A stretch of 64,000 nucleotides of DNA from Xylogone sp. PMI_703 (taxonomy: Eukaryota > Ascomycota > Leotiomycetes): contig JAJTUQ010000004.1 of NCBI GenBank assembly GCA_021399445.1, positions 5,022,001 to 5,086,000 on the forward strand. Direction: 5' to 3'. Both the position numbers and the translations under genes were made by a program. Of the stretch, positions 1 through 12,255 are shown piece by piece (position 1 is the first letter of the stretch; each line of letters begins with the position of its first letter). Under the pieces are notes generated by a model that ran no database searches, was not told the DNA's origin, and saw only the letters and a program-made list of their open reading frames with translations.

Positions 1-1087
1 TTCTGTGCGGTTTTGGATAAAAAATAACCGTGGAGAAGGAGATCAGAACGGGAACACACCATGAACCCCCAGAAATATATATACTTTTGCCAGCCAGCTT
101 CCAAGACGGGAAGGAAGCCAGGAACGGTCGATAGCAAGCTGCTACGTTGCCCGCCACCACGGAGCTCCCATCCCAAAGCAGCAGTGAGCTCTTCCAACAC
201 GCCCCAGCCATGGGCGGCGATAATCTTTTCCATCCATGGCGGCCAGCACGTGTTGTTGGTGCACTCCGCGATCTTTGCAGCAGCTCGGCGGAATGCTGGG
301 AGTTGGTAGAGAACGTCCACCTACAGACAGCCCACGTGTGGTGAGTTGCTAGGTCAGCTCGCTGCCAGACCCCTACTGGGCATCCGGGAGACTCCTCTGT
401 ACCCTGGTCTAAGGTAGCATTCAGGCCTTCTGTCCCACTGTTTCCAGCAAAACACTCCCAGCTCGTGCGATCTCCCAAGGCTTGTTGTGCAGGTACCAGT
501 TTCTAGCTGACTTGGCGCCAATATTCCAGAACTATTTATGATTGAGATACTGTAAGCAATAACTACAGTGCTGTTGAAGGGCTCGTCTTTGTTGAGAATA
601 AGTAAAATCTGTGGTGTTTCTTGGCGGAGCACGGGAGTCCGTAAGACGATGCCGTTGATGAATGAGTTAGAGAGGGTGCAAGTAGAGCCAACCAGGGGGT
701 GCACGCAGGCCAATGTACCTCTTAGAGCGGGGTCATGCTGTGGAAGTAACAGTCCAGTCCAATATTATTAAAGCTCTCCACAGAGAACAATACAATTTCA
801 TTGCATACAGATATGGGTAGATAATCACTGTACTGGTTTTGTTTTCTATCTCCGGATATAATATCTTGGCATGTTAGATAGCAGGGCGGTTAGTGGAAAG
901 TTCAATGATGTGAGAAACCAGCCAACTACAGGCCTGCCTCTCTTATAGACAATTTGAAAACCAACCAAATTCGAACAATATATAGTTTCCTCTTTTGATA
1001 TCTTACAATATATCAATTTCAACCAAGCTGGGCTCTCTCCACCAGTCTCTCGCCAAATTTCTCTAAGAGCACCTCTTGTCTTATTCA
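1..1087. other. Intergenic / window edge, no firm gene
   Basis: No gene is supported here with confidence. The minus strand is open from about 770 to 354 (roughly 138 codons, no ATG near its start), but the translation is not recognised. The DNA next to the MOSC gene end (780-1087) is AT-rich and shows no gene. Confidence 0.4.
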
Positions 1088-2218
1088 TTATGTGGAAATA
1101 CCTGGCCAATCTAGATGATACGTTAGTGCTGTTTGGTCTTGCCAAAACTGAATAGAGAAATGCCACTTACAATATACATTCTTTTCCTTCAGCCTATTCA
1201 ATACCACGGCCTCGTCCCCAACCTTCAACTGCTTGCCCTCATCTCCCGTCGGCAAAAATCCATACCTTCCAAATATAGGGCTCCATTTGGATCCAGGATC
1301 AATCCTCCGATCCTTCATTAACAATTTCAGAACATTACCGGTGGGACCAGTACCTGGCTTCCCGGTTTTGTAATCGACATTTAGACTTACGCACCTAGCG
1401 CAGTTACCAGTGAGTATCATCTTCGCTCCACCGAGCTTCAACTCTCCCCAGGAATCCTCATCCCATGCAGCAGGAGATCCAGAAAGGACAATATTGGGGC
1501 GAGTCTTGGTTATATCTAACTCTATTCCAGATGGCAGCATTTTGGATACAGCAACGCCAGATTCCTCAGTAGTAACTAGGAATGGCCCACAGTCATTAAA
1601 GGCAATAAACTCGTCCTCTGGACCAGCCAATAGGGGGCCAATTATAGGAATCTTGCCAATGCCTTTAATGAGCGGTGACTTTGTCGATGGCCCTTGGTTA
1701 GATGGACGATTAGGCATCATTCCAAGTACTGCCCGTGGATTGCCACCCCAGTTTGCGAGGATGACTTCGTATCCGAATATGGATGAGAACCAGGCATTGC
1801 ATTTCTCGCCCATGTTGTACGCCACGCTGGGGCTTTGATGCATATTTACATTTACGGTCTCGAGTTGCCTACAGTCTGGCTTCAAGGGAATCTCGAGGTC
1901 AGACGGGGCCTTCTGTGACGAGCCCTTGGGAGGACGATAGCTGACGACAATCTTGTCATCCTTGATTGCTGTGTTGAAGAGGCACATTTCTGTTTCTTTC
2001 GAAACCATCATGACCTTAAGTTCATCCGGTTCTACTCTTAGAAGTACGTATTTTCTGTCCTGCTCAAAGCCAACCTTTGTTAAGGTGGCTGAGGAGACCG
2101 GGATACCACGGAGGGATTTTATGGGATAGATATAGAGCTGGTTGTTATTTGTCAGCCCTATTTTTTCTATAAGCTACAGCTGCTACGCCTTGAGTATACT
2201 GACTTGACTTATTTTCAT
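1088..2218 (-). CDS. MOSC-domain protein (MOSC_N plus MOSC), molybdenum-cofactor-binding type
   Basis: Spliced model: complement(join(1088..1110,1171..2137,2204..2218)), 334 aa. The N-terminal beta-barrel (MOSC_N) starts MKISQ|LYIYPIKSLRG, followed by GFEQDRKY. The MOSC core shows RPNIVLSG near residue 218 and NCARC near 250-254, whose second Cys is the conserved one of the mARC/YcbX-like family. The protein ends WPGIST, the usual fungal ending. Family members bind molybdenum cofactor and act in N-hydroxylated-substrate reduction or sulfur transfer; the substrate here is unknown. The first coding exon is only 15 nt. Its 66-nt intron has donor GTCAGT and branch CTGAC. The last intron (1111-1170) has donor GTAAGT and acceptor CTAG. 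Without splicing the frame would lack both its start and the family C-terminus. An internal Met at residue 48 would cut into the MOSC_N domain. Confidence 0.85.
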
Positions 2219-3130
2219 TTTGGGTCCTGATTTTGCCTCCGCCTGGTGTATATTCTTTAGACCTTCATTTGGAGCAAGGAAGAACCACATCAAGGTGGTA
2301 CAAAGGAAGACACCCCATACGGCAGCTATAGGTAAGGAATCCATCTTTGGGCTTTGATTTAGCTACAACGTAGTAAGAACCCCAGGAATGTCTGTCTATA
2401 TTCAATGCTGGCTGAGTAAACAGGTTATGTATCAATTGATCGCCCGTATAAGGACAGAGTCGTGGCACGCCTCTGAGTTGTGAGTGATCACTGATGTGGT
2501 GCTTCTTAGGTTTATGTGACAGTCTAAGTCTCATTGACTTATCATCTTTGTGATATCTCTTATGTCCAAGAGCTGCAGACAGTATATAAATTTGTGGTCA
2601 GTGAATCCATGACTCAAGAGAAGTATGAAGACGGCGACAGTATTACCTAAACTGCGCCGCGGCGCTTTGAGGAGATGCCCCACCCTTGCCCGCATTCGGG
2701 ATTTGATGTCCTTGCCAGCGCAGAAATCAGATACGGATACTTCGTAACGCGTCTGAAGTTGAAGACTGCCAATGTATTATTTTATTATGCTTGGCTTCCA
2801 CTTCTGCTCTTTATTTTATCGGAATGCAGTAACTGGATGCAATCCCGGTCTTCAATTGGCAAATGAATTACCCCTAGCTCCTGACGCAATGGTTGCTCCT
2901 GATGTGCAAACATCTTCTACTTCATAAAAGCTCACACATTTGATAGCAATAGGCGCTTTATTTCATTAACGGCGCATGGAATCCTAGCAGTTGCGCATTT
3001 CCCAATGTATTTGTCAGAGATCAACACATAACGATTCCTACGAAAGACTTTTTGAGACCTGCTGAGAACTCCACCATTATATCCTTTGGCTCGTCGCATC
3101 CAATTTGCTTCATATCAATGAAGCTCTCAT
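2219..3130. other. Intergenic, nothing recognised
   Basis: Upstream region of the MOSC gene and downstream region of the isomerase gene. Only short, unconvincing open frames are present. Confidence 0.6.
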
Positions 3131-3808
3131 CTATACTCTAAACTCCTCGGGTGTATCCTCCTGGTGTCTCCAATCTCCCTTCACAAATGCTTCATTCACC
3201 TTAATCACATCGTAGATCCTACTCACTATAGGGAAAGCACTCATATCAACACCAAATCTCACAGCCCCCTCCACGGCCGGCGCAAGACAGACATCAGCCA
3301 TGGTGATATTATCGCCCACCGAGTACTTCCCAGCATACGTCTCACAGAGCTTCTCATATGCATGCAAACCAGCATTCATTAGCTCCTTCTGCCACACGCC
3401 GACATCTCCATTAAGGCCTCGCACACGCTGTATAATGCGGAGATTCGTGACGGGTTGAATATCACAGGCGACGATGTCAACCAATTCCCGGACCCTCGCT
3501 CTTCCAATCAGATCTGTTGACGGCGGCAGTAGCGGTGTTTTATCAGGATAGTACTCTTCAAAATATTCGAGGATGGCGATGGATTGCCGGATTTTAGTTT
3601 CATTGCCATTCTTGTCGATGAATGTCAGGGTCGGTACACTTCCGCAAGGGTTGATCGCTGTGTATTCTGGTGCAGATTGTTCGTTCTTTACAAGGTGGAT
3701 GTATGAGTATGTTAATGGGATGCCTTTGAGGTGAGCTGCGGTTCTGACTCGGGCAGAACAGGAGGAGCGGAAGTAGGAATGTAAGTGAAGACGTTCTGGT
3801 GAAGACAT
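3131..3808 (-). CDS. maiA: Maleylacetoacetate isomerase-like zeta-class glutathione transferase
   Basis: Intronless, 225 aa, the usual length of the family. The N-terminal thioredoxin fold has the zeta-class signature SSCSARVR at residues 15-22, which carries the catalytic Ser and the glutathione-binding Ser-Cys. The G-site segment SVPTLTF and QSIAILEYFEE follow. The helical C-terminal domain contains CDIQPVTNLR and the late motif ITMADVCLAPAVEGA. Family members isomerise maleylacetoacetate to fumarylacetoacetate with glutathione in the cytosolic phenylalanine/tyrosine and homogentisate degradation pathway. The gene stands alone here: no homogentisate dioxygenase or fumarylacetoacetase gene is beside it, so it could be a paralog with a detoxification role. 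The ATG at 3808 gives a complete N-terminus. Confidence 0.88.
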   Translation of the reverse strand: MSSPERLHLHSYFRSSCSARVRTAAHLKGIPLTYSYIHLVKNEQSAPEYTAINPCGSVPTLTFIDKNGNETKIRQSIAILEYFEEYYPDKTPLLPPSTDLIGRARVRELVDIVACDIQPVTNLRIIQRVRGLNGDVGVWQKELMNAGLHAYEKLCETYAGKYSVGDNITMADVCLAPAVEGAVRFGVDMSAFPIVSRIYDVIKVNEAFVKGDWRHQEDTPEEFRV

Positions 3809-4992
3809 GATGATGCGGTTTGCTGTCCTGGAAGATATCCCCCAGCCTTAGACACTCTTCTTTTCAGATAAACTCTCTAATACTAGAGCTTGTATGAATA
3901 GCTCTTAGACTGGACAATTGCTTCTTCCAGGTCCCCAAGAAGAAATCAAATAGCGATAGAGACCAAAGAGTAGAAACACATCTACAGATTACTCACACAA
4001 AATCATAGTCTAGATATTCCTTCCCTCTTTATTATAAACTTCAGGGTGCATGAGACTATTCCGGCAGTGCGGCGGGGGCGGGGCAGTTTTCTGGGGACGG
4101 AATCAGCCCGTTTGTAGCCGATATTGAAGCTGCGGTTTACATTCCGCCCAGTTTCAAGGTCATCAGGTGTAATGGGATTGTTGATTAATACCTCTACATT
4201 CTATAGGAATTTTTTCTCATACAAGTTCCGTTTTAGTTCCCAGAGGTGAGTAGTAGTTGCTTTAGCCTGAGTCGCGGGTGAGTTGATCCTGGGTAGATCC
4301 TGAATTAAGGCCCAGGCGGAGCTCGAACAGCCACTCACCACAGCACGCGTCCCATTTCGGCGCCCTACACGTCGGATCGAGATGGTGAGGGGCTGGTTGT
4401 GTTCTCCTAAAGATTCATACCAAACTCAACTTTGAATTGTAGCTACTAACCGTAGTTTACGGAGATCATTGGACCTAACTAACGGCTACACTGTAATTTA
4501 ATACTCTCATACCTCACATATATATATATGTTCTTATCTTTTACAATAATATGGATTTTGTCCATTACTTCTGGGGAGGCCTGAGTATGCTAACCAGTAT
4601 TTAACCGAACCTGTAAGCATGCTAAAAGCCAACAACCGCTGGGTGTTGGCAATACGGTTCAGCCAATTCTGTACGAGGCCTGTAGCCTGTGGCCTAAGTA
4701 TGCGCTACAAACGCACTATAGTTAAGTTAGTCTCTAAACTACTCTGTCTACAATATATTATAACAAGTGTCAAGTGTTATTGTCGACTACTCTAGAGTGA
4801 TACATGTTATAATGCCGCTATCGGTCTTGGCAGAGTCTTGGCAAGTGTAAACAACCACGGGCTCAAGTGGATTTAAGAATCCCCTACAGTTGAATCTTAT
4901 AACTGTGCATTTTAACTATACACCTTTCAGTTTACTCTTATATCAAAAGTAGTGTTTTACTAGAAGTTAAAGGATTGGATTTAAGTAAGCCT
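3809..4992. other. Intergenic, nothing recognised
   Basis: About 1.2 kb, AT-rich in its right half, with a short TA run near 4519-4529. No coding signal was found on either strand. Confidence 0.55.
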
Positions 4993-7206
4993 TTAACAAA
5001 CTGAAATGCTACTACTTGTAACTTCATCCTCTCTATCACTATCTGATAATGACCATTCATCCTGGGAATGAACCTTCTTATGTCGCTCACTCGATAAGCT
5101 TTCCATACTCTTTGACTTCTTCTCTAATACTCTTCTGATATTCAACCCTTGATCTAATTGCCGCATTGACTCCGCTCTCAAATTCAAGATCGTATCTTGT
5201 AGGAAAAGATTGTGAACAACAATGGATTTTGTGGCGCTGGTAACAAGGAGTTTGAAAACACAGTTACTCTCCTCAACTAGATCGAGAATAGTGGAAATAG
5301 TTTGCCTTGCATTTCTCTTCCTGTTTCCATACTCAAAGAATGTTATCCCGTCAATTAGACAAAAAACTATTTGATCTTCGGTCAGTTGTCGTACAAGCCC
5401 ATCGAAGATGAAGCAAAGGGTATCTAAGTCATGATTTATAATATCCTGCTTCTTTTGCGATTTTAAAATGAAGTCAAGATTGAAAGTTGGGTAAGAAGTC
5501 AGAAGTTGATGGATCAAGTATGCTAATATCAATTCTGGACCATCCTCATCACTCGTCATTTCGCTGTGCATCCCGCAGAAGAATACGAGAGAGATAGCAC
5601 CTTCAAATGACTTTAAGGATTGTGTAAGAATCCCACAAGCAAGTGTCATGGGCGAGATTTTGTCACGGTGTCCATTGCCGTTGACGAGCAGCATTTGAGA
5701 CTTTGCGTTGGTGATCCAAGACTTCAAGTGAGCGTGGCCCATAAGCGCCTGAGCGCGTTCTTGGAAGGCATTATCTGAGGATTTTCCGGTGGAGATTGCT
5801 TTATTAATATCCTTCTTGATTACCTTAGAGGAACACTTAAGGGTCTCTATTAACTTTCGAGGCGTTAATTTCGTAGCTGACAGCAATGTTAACCTTTGCA
5901 GTGGGAAAAGTGAGTCATGAATAGATTTTACCCTTTGGGACCACCAACACGTCAGCTTGAGTACTTTTCAGATCTCTTGCCACTACATAATGTTATTCCA
6001 ACAATTTGAGACGTATGCTGTCACTTCAGGATTCTTACTATCTTGAAAGAGATTGAAAAAAGCATTAAGTCTATCTTCTATTCGAGATTGACTCTTGATC
6101 AACACTTTACCAAGGCCTTCTACATCGGTCTTGACGCCCTCAATCGTTACTCTGACACCAGCCAAGTTATGAGTTTCTACACAAACACTTTATCAGTCTT
6201 TAGCGCTTGCAGTTGCAAAAGTACTCACGTATTTCCAAGTTCTGATGAATGTCACCTATGAGAAACTGAGAACATATTTCCGCCTGTTGGCGGACAGCCG
6301 TGGCTTGATCCCAGACACAGCTTAACTTATCCTCCAGATCCTTCTCGTAATCATCTTGCTTCCAAAACGCTACTGCCGCATGCTTGAAACTACTCTTCGA
6401 CATCCAATCCAGGATATGACGGAAGAACTCAAGTATAGCCTTGTATAATCTGGAAAACTCAATATGCAGCTCTACTGATTTGTACAAATTGCGCATCTCC
6501 AAATACTGTTTAGCCGTCTGCAAAGCCTGTGGGATTTTGCCAAGACTCGATAAGATCAGATCTCTGATCTTGTTAAGTCGAATGCATGACTGACTCTAAT
6601 CAGCTACTTTCCTCTAAAGGATTGCATCAAACTTGAGGCAATAAAGAGTTTATACCTTAATGACTAGTTTGAAGGCTCCACATATAATTGAGGAGTATTC
6701 ACCAGTGGGCAAGAGAGAAAGCCACGCCTGGAAAATGCCCCCACTATCTCCCACATTGTTGAAGAATTCCACGATACCTCTCATCATAGGTTTATCTCTG
6801 TGCTTTGTGGCATAGTCCTTTTCTGCATCTCTCATTACATGCTCGACTTGCTTCCAGTCTTGATACTTATTTGGATCGATGTCTACGTCGAAAGAGCCTT
6901 TTGCAGTGGATTGAAAATCCTTCATCGCTTTCAACAGGTTTGTCTTCTCTTTTTCTACGACCTCATAGACATTGCCAGTACTAGGAAACAAAGCTTAGGC
7001 CACAATCCAGAGAGTAGTGAGAGGATGCATATTACGTACGGTAGTTTTCCATCCAGCTTGACGTAGCGCTTTTTCTCCTGGTCAAAAATAACCTTCGTGT
7101 TGATGATTGGAGGCAGAATCACTCCATCTACTTTGGCCTCAACACCATCCCGAGCGACAGTTACGGGATCCTCTATTGCTGCCACTGTAGCAGACGTAGC
7201 TGTCAT
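4993..7206 (-). CDS. DUF7708 / STAND-like NTPase, short form without sensor repeats
   Basis: Five-exon model: complement(join(4993..5955,6025..6176,6229..6589,6656..6980,7040..7206)), about 655 aa. Introns 1-3 have clear GT-AG borders and branch sites. Intron 4 (5956-6024) uses GTGACA and a CAAG acceptor and is the least certain. Residues about 100-164 (FFNNVGDSGG, LPTGEYSSIICGAFKLVIK) resemble the DUF7708-type domain found N-terminal to NACHT/ankyrin proteins of fungi. A helical region follows (residues 165-335). Then come WWSQRV and an NTPase-like segment: LLVNGNGH near 424 where a P-loop is expected, FFCGMHSE near 466, and VFCLIDG near 532 as a Walker-B-like strand. The usual GK[ST] is absent, so nucleotide binding is doubtful. 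The C-terminus is charged and Ser-rich, with no ankyrin, WD40 or TPR repeats. A role in non-self recognition is inferred from the family only. Confidence 0.7.
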
Positions 7207-8658
7207 TATTGCTGTTGCAACCGTGCGCGACTCCCCTGAGATGTCCTCATCAATTGAAGAAGATTACTATTGGGGAATTTCAAACATCACCATAAAGCTG
7301 AGATCATTGAACGTGGCAAATGATGGTTCTGGATGGGATGTATCTCTATTATTGCGCGAGGTAGCATACACTTGCAGGGTCAAGGCTAGAATATCCAACC
7401 AAAATTTGCCTATTTACCTCGATGTTAGCAACTCTCGAGCCACTACAGTTTTGTAGGTAACACTAGAGACAAGGCTGCAGTATCTACAGCAAACCAGCTA
7501 CGAAACCCAAATATAATACACGTGAAATGAGCTTCTTGCAATATAATCAAGGGCTTGAAATATGTCTTATTATCGAGGCTGAATTCATCCACATATCACC
7601 TAGTTTTTCAGCTTTTCAGCAAGTATGAACACGGTCTTCCGTCGTCAGATTCAACTCATGCAGAATCCTTGGCCAATATTATGCAAGCAACGTCTCGGTG
7701 AGACATGGCTTCTATGGAGCCGTAAGAAGTTATCCTCCCATAACTCTTATCAACTCAAGGTGGTTTTGGCAAATTTGCGCCCAATTTGATCTCAACTCAA
7801 AAGGCTGAACTGTGTGCCAGTGCTGGGCGAACACGTCAGAGTATTTGATACTAATGTGACCCAACTGCTCTAACATGTGGATGTGAATCCCTCGGTGGTA
7901 AGCAGTGCAACCCCAGAATGCAAAGAGGAAGCAGCCTCATACATCTTGATGCAGCCTACAGCCTTGCTTGCTTGTATACGTAAATGTTCTCTGTAAAATT
8001 ATCGATTTGTGGCTACTGCTATCCCTTGCTTCATCACCATGATTCATTTACAACAGACAACAGAAGCCCTGAAGTATTAGGAAACCAGTAGCTGAAGTAG
8101 TTAAGCATAAGATCTACTTGTGAAACATTTTAGTCAGAATTTCATATACACATAAGGTTAGAGAAGATATTGATAGGGTAATTATTTACATAGAGTTTGA
8201 CATCCGTATTTATGAAAAATGGGGTTCCCATGCTCAGATTATATCAGTTGTAGGAAAGTTTGGAAGAGCCATTTAAATTTAACTCTTTTTGGATGTGGTA
8301 GGCTTTGCATTTTGCTGTCACACCTCATTTCAGCCCCAGAAGGTAGGTCTATAAGATAAGGAGTTAGGATTTTTCTTGGCACAGTACCAAACTGGAAGCA
8401 TCTATGCCTGCAGGTTTGGTGTCCGAGTTTATCCCCTCGTCGACGTCCCGTAGAGCCTTCTCAAGAATGATAACTCTTCTCTTTTCCCATAATTTTAATT
8501 GACACAACACCTCTAGCTCAAGTCCCTTTCCTTAGGTACAAGACTTGGAAGTACAAAGATCAGTTGCAAGCCTGCTGCTTCTAGTGGATTTATCGATCCA
8601 ATCCAATTACAACACTTGGATTCCAATTGCACAGCCTCTTATTCAGCAATATTCTGTC
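7207..8658. other. Intergenic between divergent genes
   Basis: About 1.45 kb between the STAND-like gene start and the AAA ATPase start, so it holds both promoters. No additional gene was recognised. The frame opening at 8545 has no ATG until 8659. Confidence 0.55.
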
Positions 8659-11600
8659 ATGGGCTCACCAGACGTACGAAAAGTAGAGTTTCTCGACGAC
8701 CAAGCCTCAACCAGCGACAGCATGACTTCTGGGGGTTCTTCAGCCAGAGGCGAGCTTGAGGCAATCACCGCCATAACCTCTATGACCTCGATCTTGGCCG
8801 ATACAGACAAGGCCGAGACTTCCAGTCAGAATGCTGAAGCTGCTTCAAAAAGAGCTGATGACAAAGATGGGCCAGATAGAGTCTCAGAGAAAGAGTCTGG
8901 AGTGCAACCCTCTGCAAAAGTGGACGATATCGACGTTGGTGATCTCAGTGAGCCGGAAGAGGAGCGGCTAATTAGATACGGACGAGTTTTGTTTGACCAT
9001 GAAGACAAATCTTTGTATGAGCGGGTTAAAAAGGCACCGAAACAGGTTTCCCAAATTGTACAATATACCAGATTGATGGAGGATCGGGTGCAGGCCCTTG
9101 AGCGTGAGGTTCGTGAATTGAAGAACATAAAAGAAGAAGAGGACAAAAACAAGACAGACGACTCAGATGAGGCAAGAGCAGCAGACAGAAAAGTTTTGCC
9201 TCCCCTTCTAATCCCTGAGATTCATCGAGCGGCATGGCCTGAATATGCAGCGGCCCCCCACACACATGCAATCGATGTTCTTTACGGAGAGCCAGACGAT
9301 ATGATGGCCCATCAGAGTGCTTCAGAAATTTGGAAAAAGCGCAAACTTCAAAACCAACTGACTACCCAAAAGATCATCACTCCCATCGCGGAAAAACGAC
9401 CGACCCGAGTGAGGCTACAGTCTAGACTTCTCAGGATCCAAATCGCGGAATTGACAGGTTTTCCTGTTTATGATAATTCCAAAGAGGTGGTGGCACCTTT
9501 CAGACCATTTGTTCTTTGTGAGGACAAGATTCGGGCACATACACAGATGTTGATTGGAAATCTCAAGAAGCTTGAAGCTGAGGCCGATAAACAAGGCTGT
9601 CTAGTTACTAATGTGGATCCGATTTCAAATTCTTCGGGGATCAACGTAGCATCGGACGCAGACGATAAGTCTAGTGTGAGGGTAGAAGAGATGAAGCCTA
9701 CTTTCAGTAATTCGAATGTAGATGAGACAACCTGTGAGCTAGAAGACGTTGTTAAATTACCCGCCGCAACATCTGAAAATACATCCTGCATGATTCCAGT
9801 TGCTGACAGCTTTGATACAAGAGTCCTCCCAGGAGAAGAGGAGCTGAATCCTCAGGACATTGCATGTCTGATGTATGCTTGTAACTTATCGCGGAAACAA
9901 GCATCATCCAAGCTCGCCAATAAAAACGATTATAACTCAGTCAAAGAAGAGCTAACTGAAGCTGCAAAGGAGGAAGAAAAATTACCATGGGAGAAACATT
10001 TGGCATTGTTCGAAGCGCGACTTCTCGTCGAAGAATGGAAGGCTGTTGTTGGCCTGTTGGACAATGAGCTTGCCCCAGTCATTGAAATGCGCAAAGGGCT
10101 GAGGAGCGGGAAGAAGAGAGAAGTTGACTTCGATGATCTGGCCTACATGTTTGAACCAGGTCAGTACGTGGTCGCCTCTGAGGACAAATCAAAAATCCTG
10201 CGAGTCTTCTCCGTGACTGGGGGCCGAAGACTATTGAACGACGCACTGAATCCAGATTTGGAGGGTCATAGAGATGATTCAGCTACAGGAAAGGCAGTTG
10301 CAGCCTTCAAAAGTCTGTTCCAGGTGACTGAGAAATTCAGTCCCTTGGTCGTGGACTGCTTTCAATTTGACTTCAATGGTACATATTTCGGGCCAGTTCA
10401 AACTACCTTCCACATCAAGAAATTTGACGACATTCAGAAGGTTGAGTCCTTACCAGTCTTCCCAATCAACTTTCTCCCAGATGAGCATAACCTGAAATCA
10501 ACACTGATGGCCAGGGGGAAGAAGTTCCTGGAACTATGTTCTCTTGATCATGTGGTGCATAGAGAATATGATGGTCTTAGTCTAGATGATCCACCAGAGC
10601 AAATAGACAGCCAAATTATCGTGGATTTCGACATGGCCTCACGTATCGCAGAACCGCAACAGCCAAAGGGTAGCGGATGGATGCCAAGACTTGGACTTGA
10701 TGGCCCAACGAAAATCGACGAAAGAGAGATCGAACCAAGGAACGAAAATTGTGACATTTTGGATTGTATCTCTTGTAAAGCTCCCATACTGAATGATCAA
10801 TCAGACGGCCAGAAGCGTAGCAAGGACTTCGTACTCGGCACTTTGCTACTCAATGAGCCAGCAATCACAGCAAATAACCTCGGTCAGGAAGATATGATGT
10901 TGCTGTCGAACAGAATTTTTGGCTTCGTGCTCAGGGGTCGAAAGTGGGGTGAGCATCTCTACAAGCATTGAAGTTAGATTGTTAACACATACAGCTCGGC
11001 TCCACATCGACAATATCTCCCCTATCAAACGTGATGAGAGTAATTTCGAAAGGTTGGTTCTTCCAAAAGGCTACAAGCGGATTGTACGGGCTTTAGTTGA
11101 AACCCATTTCGAGAAACCTGATCCAAATACACCAAATGAAGCCCAGTACAATGTTGACTTAGTCCGAGGGAAAGGTAAAGGCCTTATCATCCTTCTCCAC
11201 GGAGCTCCTGGGGTTGGGAAGACCTCAACAGCGGAGTGTGTAGCGGAGCACACTGGAAGGCCCCTATTCGCCATAACTTGCGGAGACATTGGCGAGACCG
11301 CAGACGAGGTTGAGAAGAACCTTGATCGCTGTTTCCAAATGGCACATCGCTGGGGTTGCGTTTTGCTTCTTGACGAGGCTGATGTTTTCCTCGCTCAACG
11401 AAGCAAGACTGATCTCCGCAGGAACGCTCTTGTGTCAGGCAGGCTTAATTTCCAGTCCAGATAAGTGCTCAATTGCTAACAAACATCTAGTCTTCCTTCG
11501 AGTACTCGAGTACTATGCTGGAATTTTGTTCTTGACTACAAATCGAGTCGGTACTTTTGACGAGGCTTTCAAGTCTAGGATTCACATGAGCCTCTGGTAC

Positions 11601-12255
11601 CCTACACTTAGCCAGAAATCTACCAGAAAGATATGGCAGATGAACTTAGACAGGACAAAAGAGAAGGAGAAAGAACTGGGCTTGAAGGTTAACGGATTAA
11701 AGATTATGGATTTTGCGGATAGTTATTGGAAGGAATGTGTAGAAGAAGATTCGGGGTTCTGGAATGGTCGCCAGATTCGCAACGGCAGGGTATCCCCCAT
11801 TTTCGACTGCGATCCTATGCTGACTTAGAACAGCTTTCCAAACTGCGCTGGCACTCGCACAATGGCAGTTGAAGGAATCCAAAGGCGAAATCAGAGAGGT
11901 CGAGCTCAATGATAAACATTTCGTCAAAGTCTCCAAAGCCTCACGCTCCTTCGATAAATACTTGAGGGAGACTTACGGTGGTTCAACGGAAGGGGAGAGG
12001 GCCCTTGAACTGCAAGAGCGTGCTGATCATTGGAATGAAGACGATACGGATGATGAAAGGAAGAAGGAATCTCAAAAAAGAAAGGCAAAGAAGAAGGAGA
12101 GATTTGCAGGAATGAATGTTGCAGGCTTTGGTGGATCAAAGAAAGAGAAGAACAAGAAGTCGAAGAAACAGGAGAGTAGCACCGACTCGGAAAGCGAAGA
12201 TTTTAAGCCTCGGAAACAGAAGGTGGATGAGAGTGAAAGCGAGTCTGAAGATTAA
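8659..12255 (+). CDS. Large AAA+ ATPase with DUF7025-like middle region
   Basis: Model: join(8659..10948,10995..11438,11491..11784,11834..12255), 1149 aa. The first in-frame ATG is 8659. The acidic/Ser-rich N-terminus includes a probable coiled coil (YTRLMEDRVQALEREVRELK). Residues about 490-665 (MFEPGQYVVA, FDFNGTYFGP) match the DUF7025 type. The AAA core carries Walker A HGAPGVGKTS (about 831), Walker B VLLLDEADVF (about 887), sensor-1 LFLTTNR and RRNALVSVFLRVLEYY. The AAA lid shows WNGRQIRNAFQTA. The tail from about 1072 is Lys/Glu/Ser-rich. Intron 1 is GT-AG. Introns 2 (11439-11490) and 3 (11785-11833) restore family sequence only with GC donors. Both are phase 1 with good branch sites (GCTAAC, CTGAC). 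This ATPase family is often expanded in filamentous fungi and its substrates are unknown. The Lys-rich tail may bind nucleic acid or act in nuclear import; that is inference. Confidence 0.85.

Noticed and set aside
8545..8658. N-terminal extension of the AAA ATPase frame
   Set aside because: The frame opens at TTG; the first ATG is 8659 and the extra 38 residues do not resemble the family.
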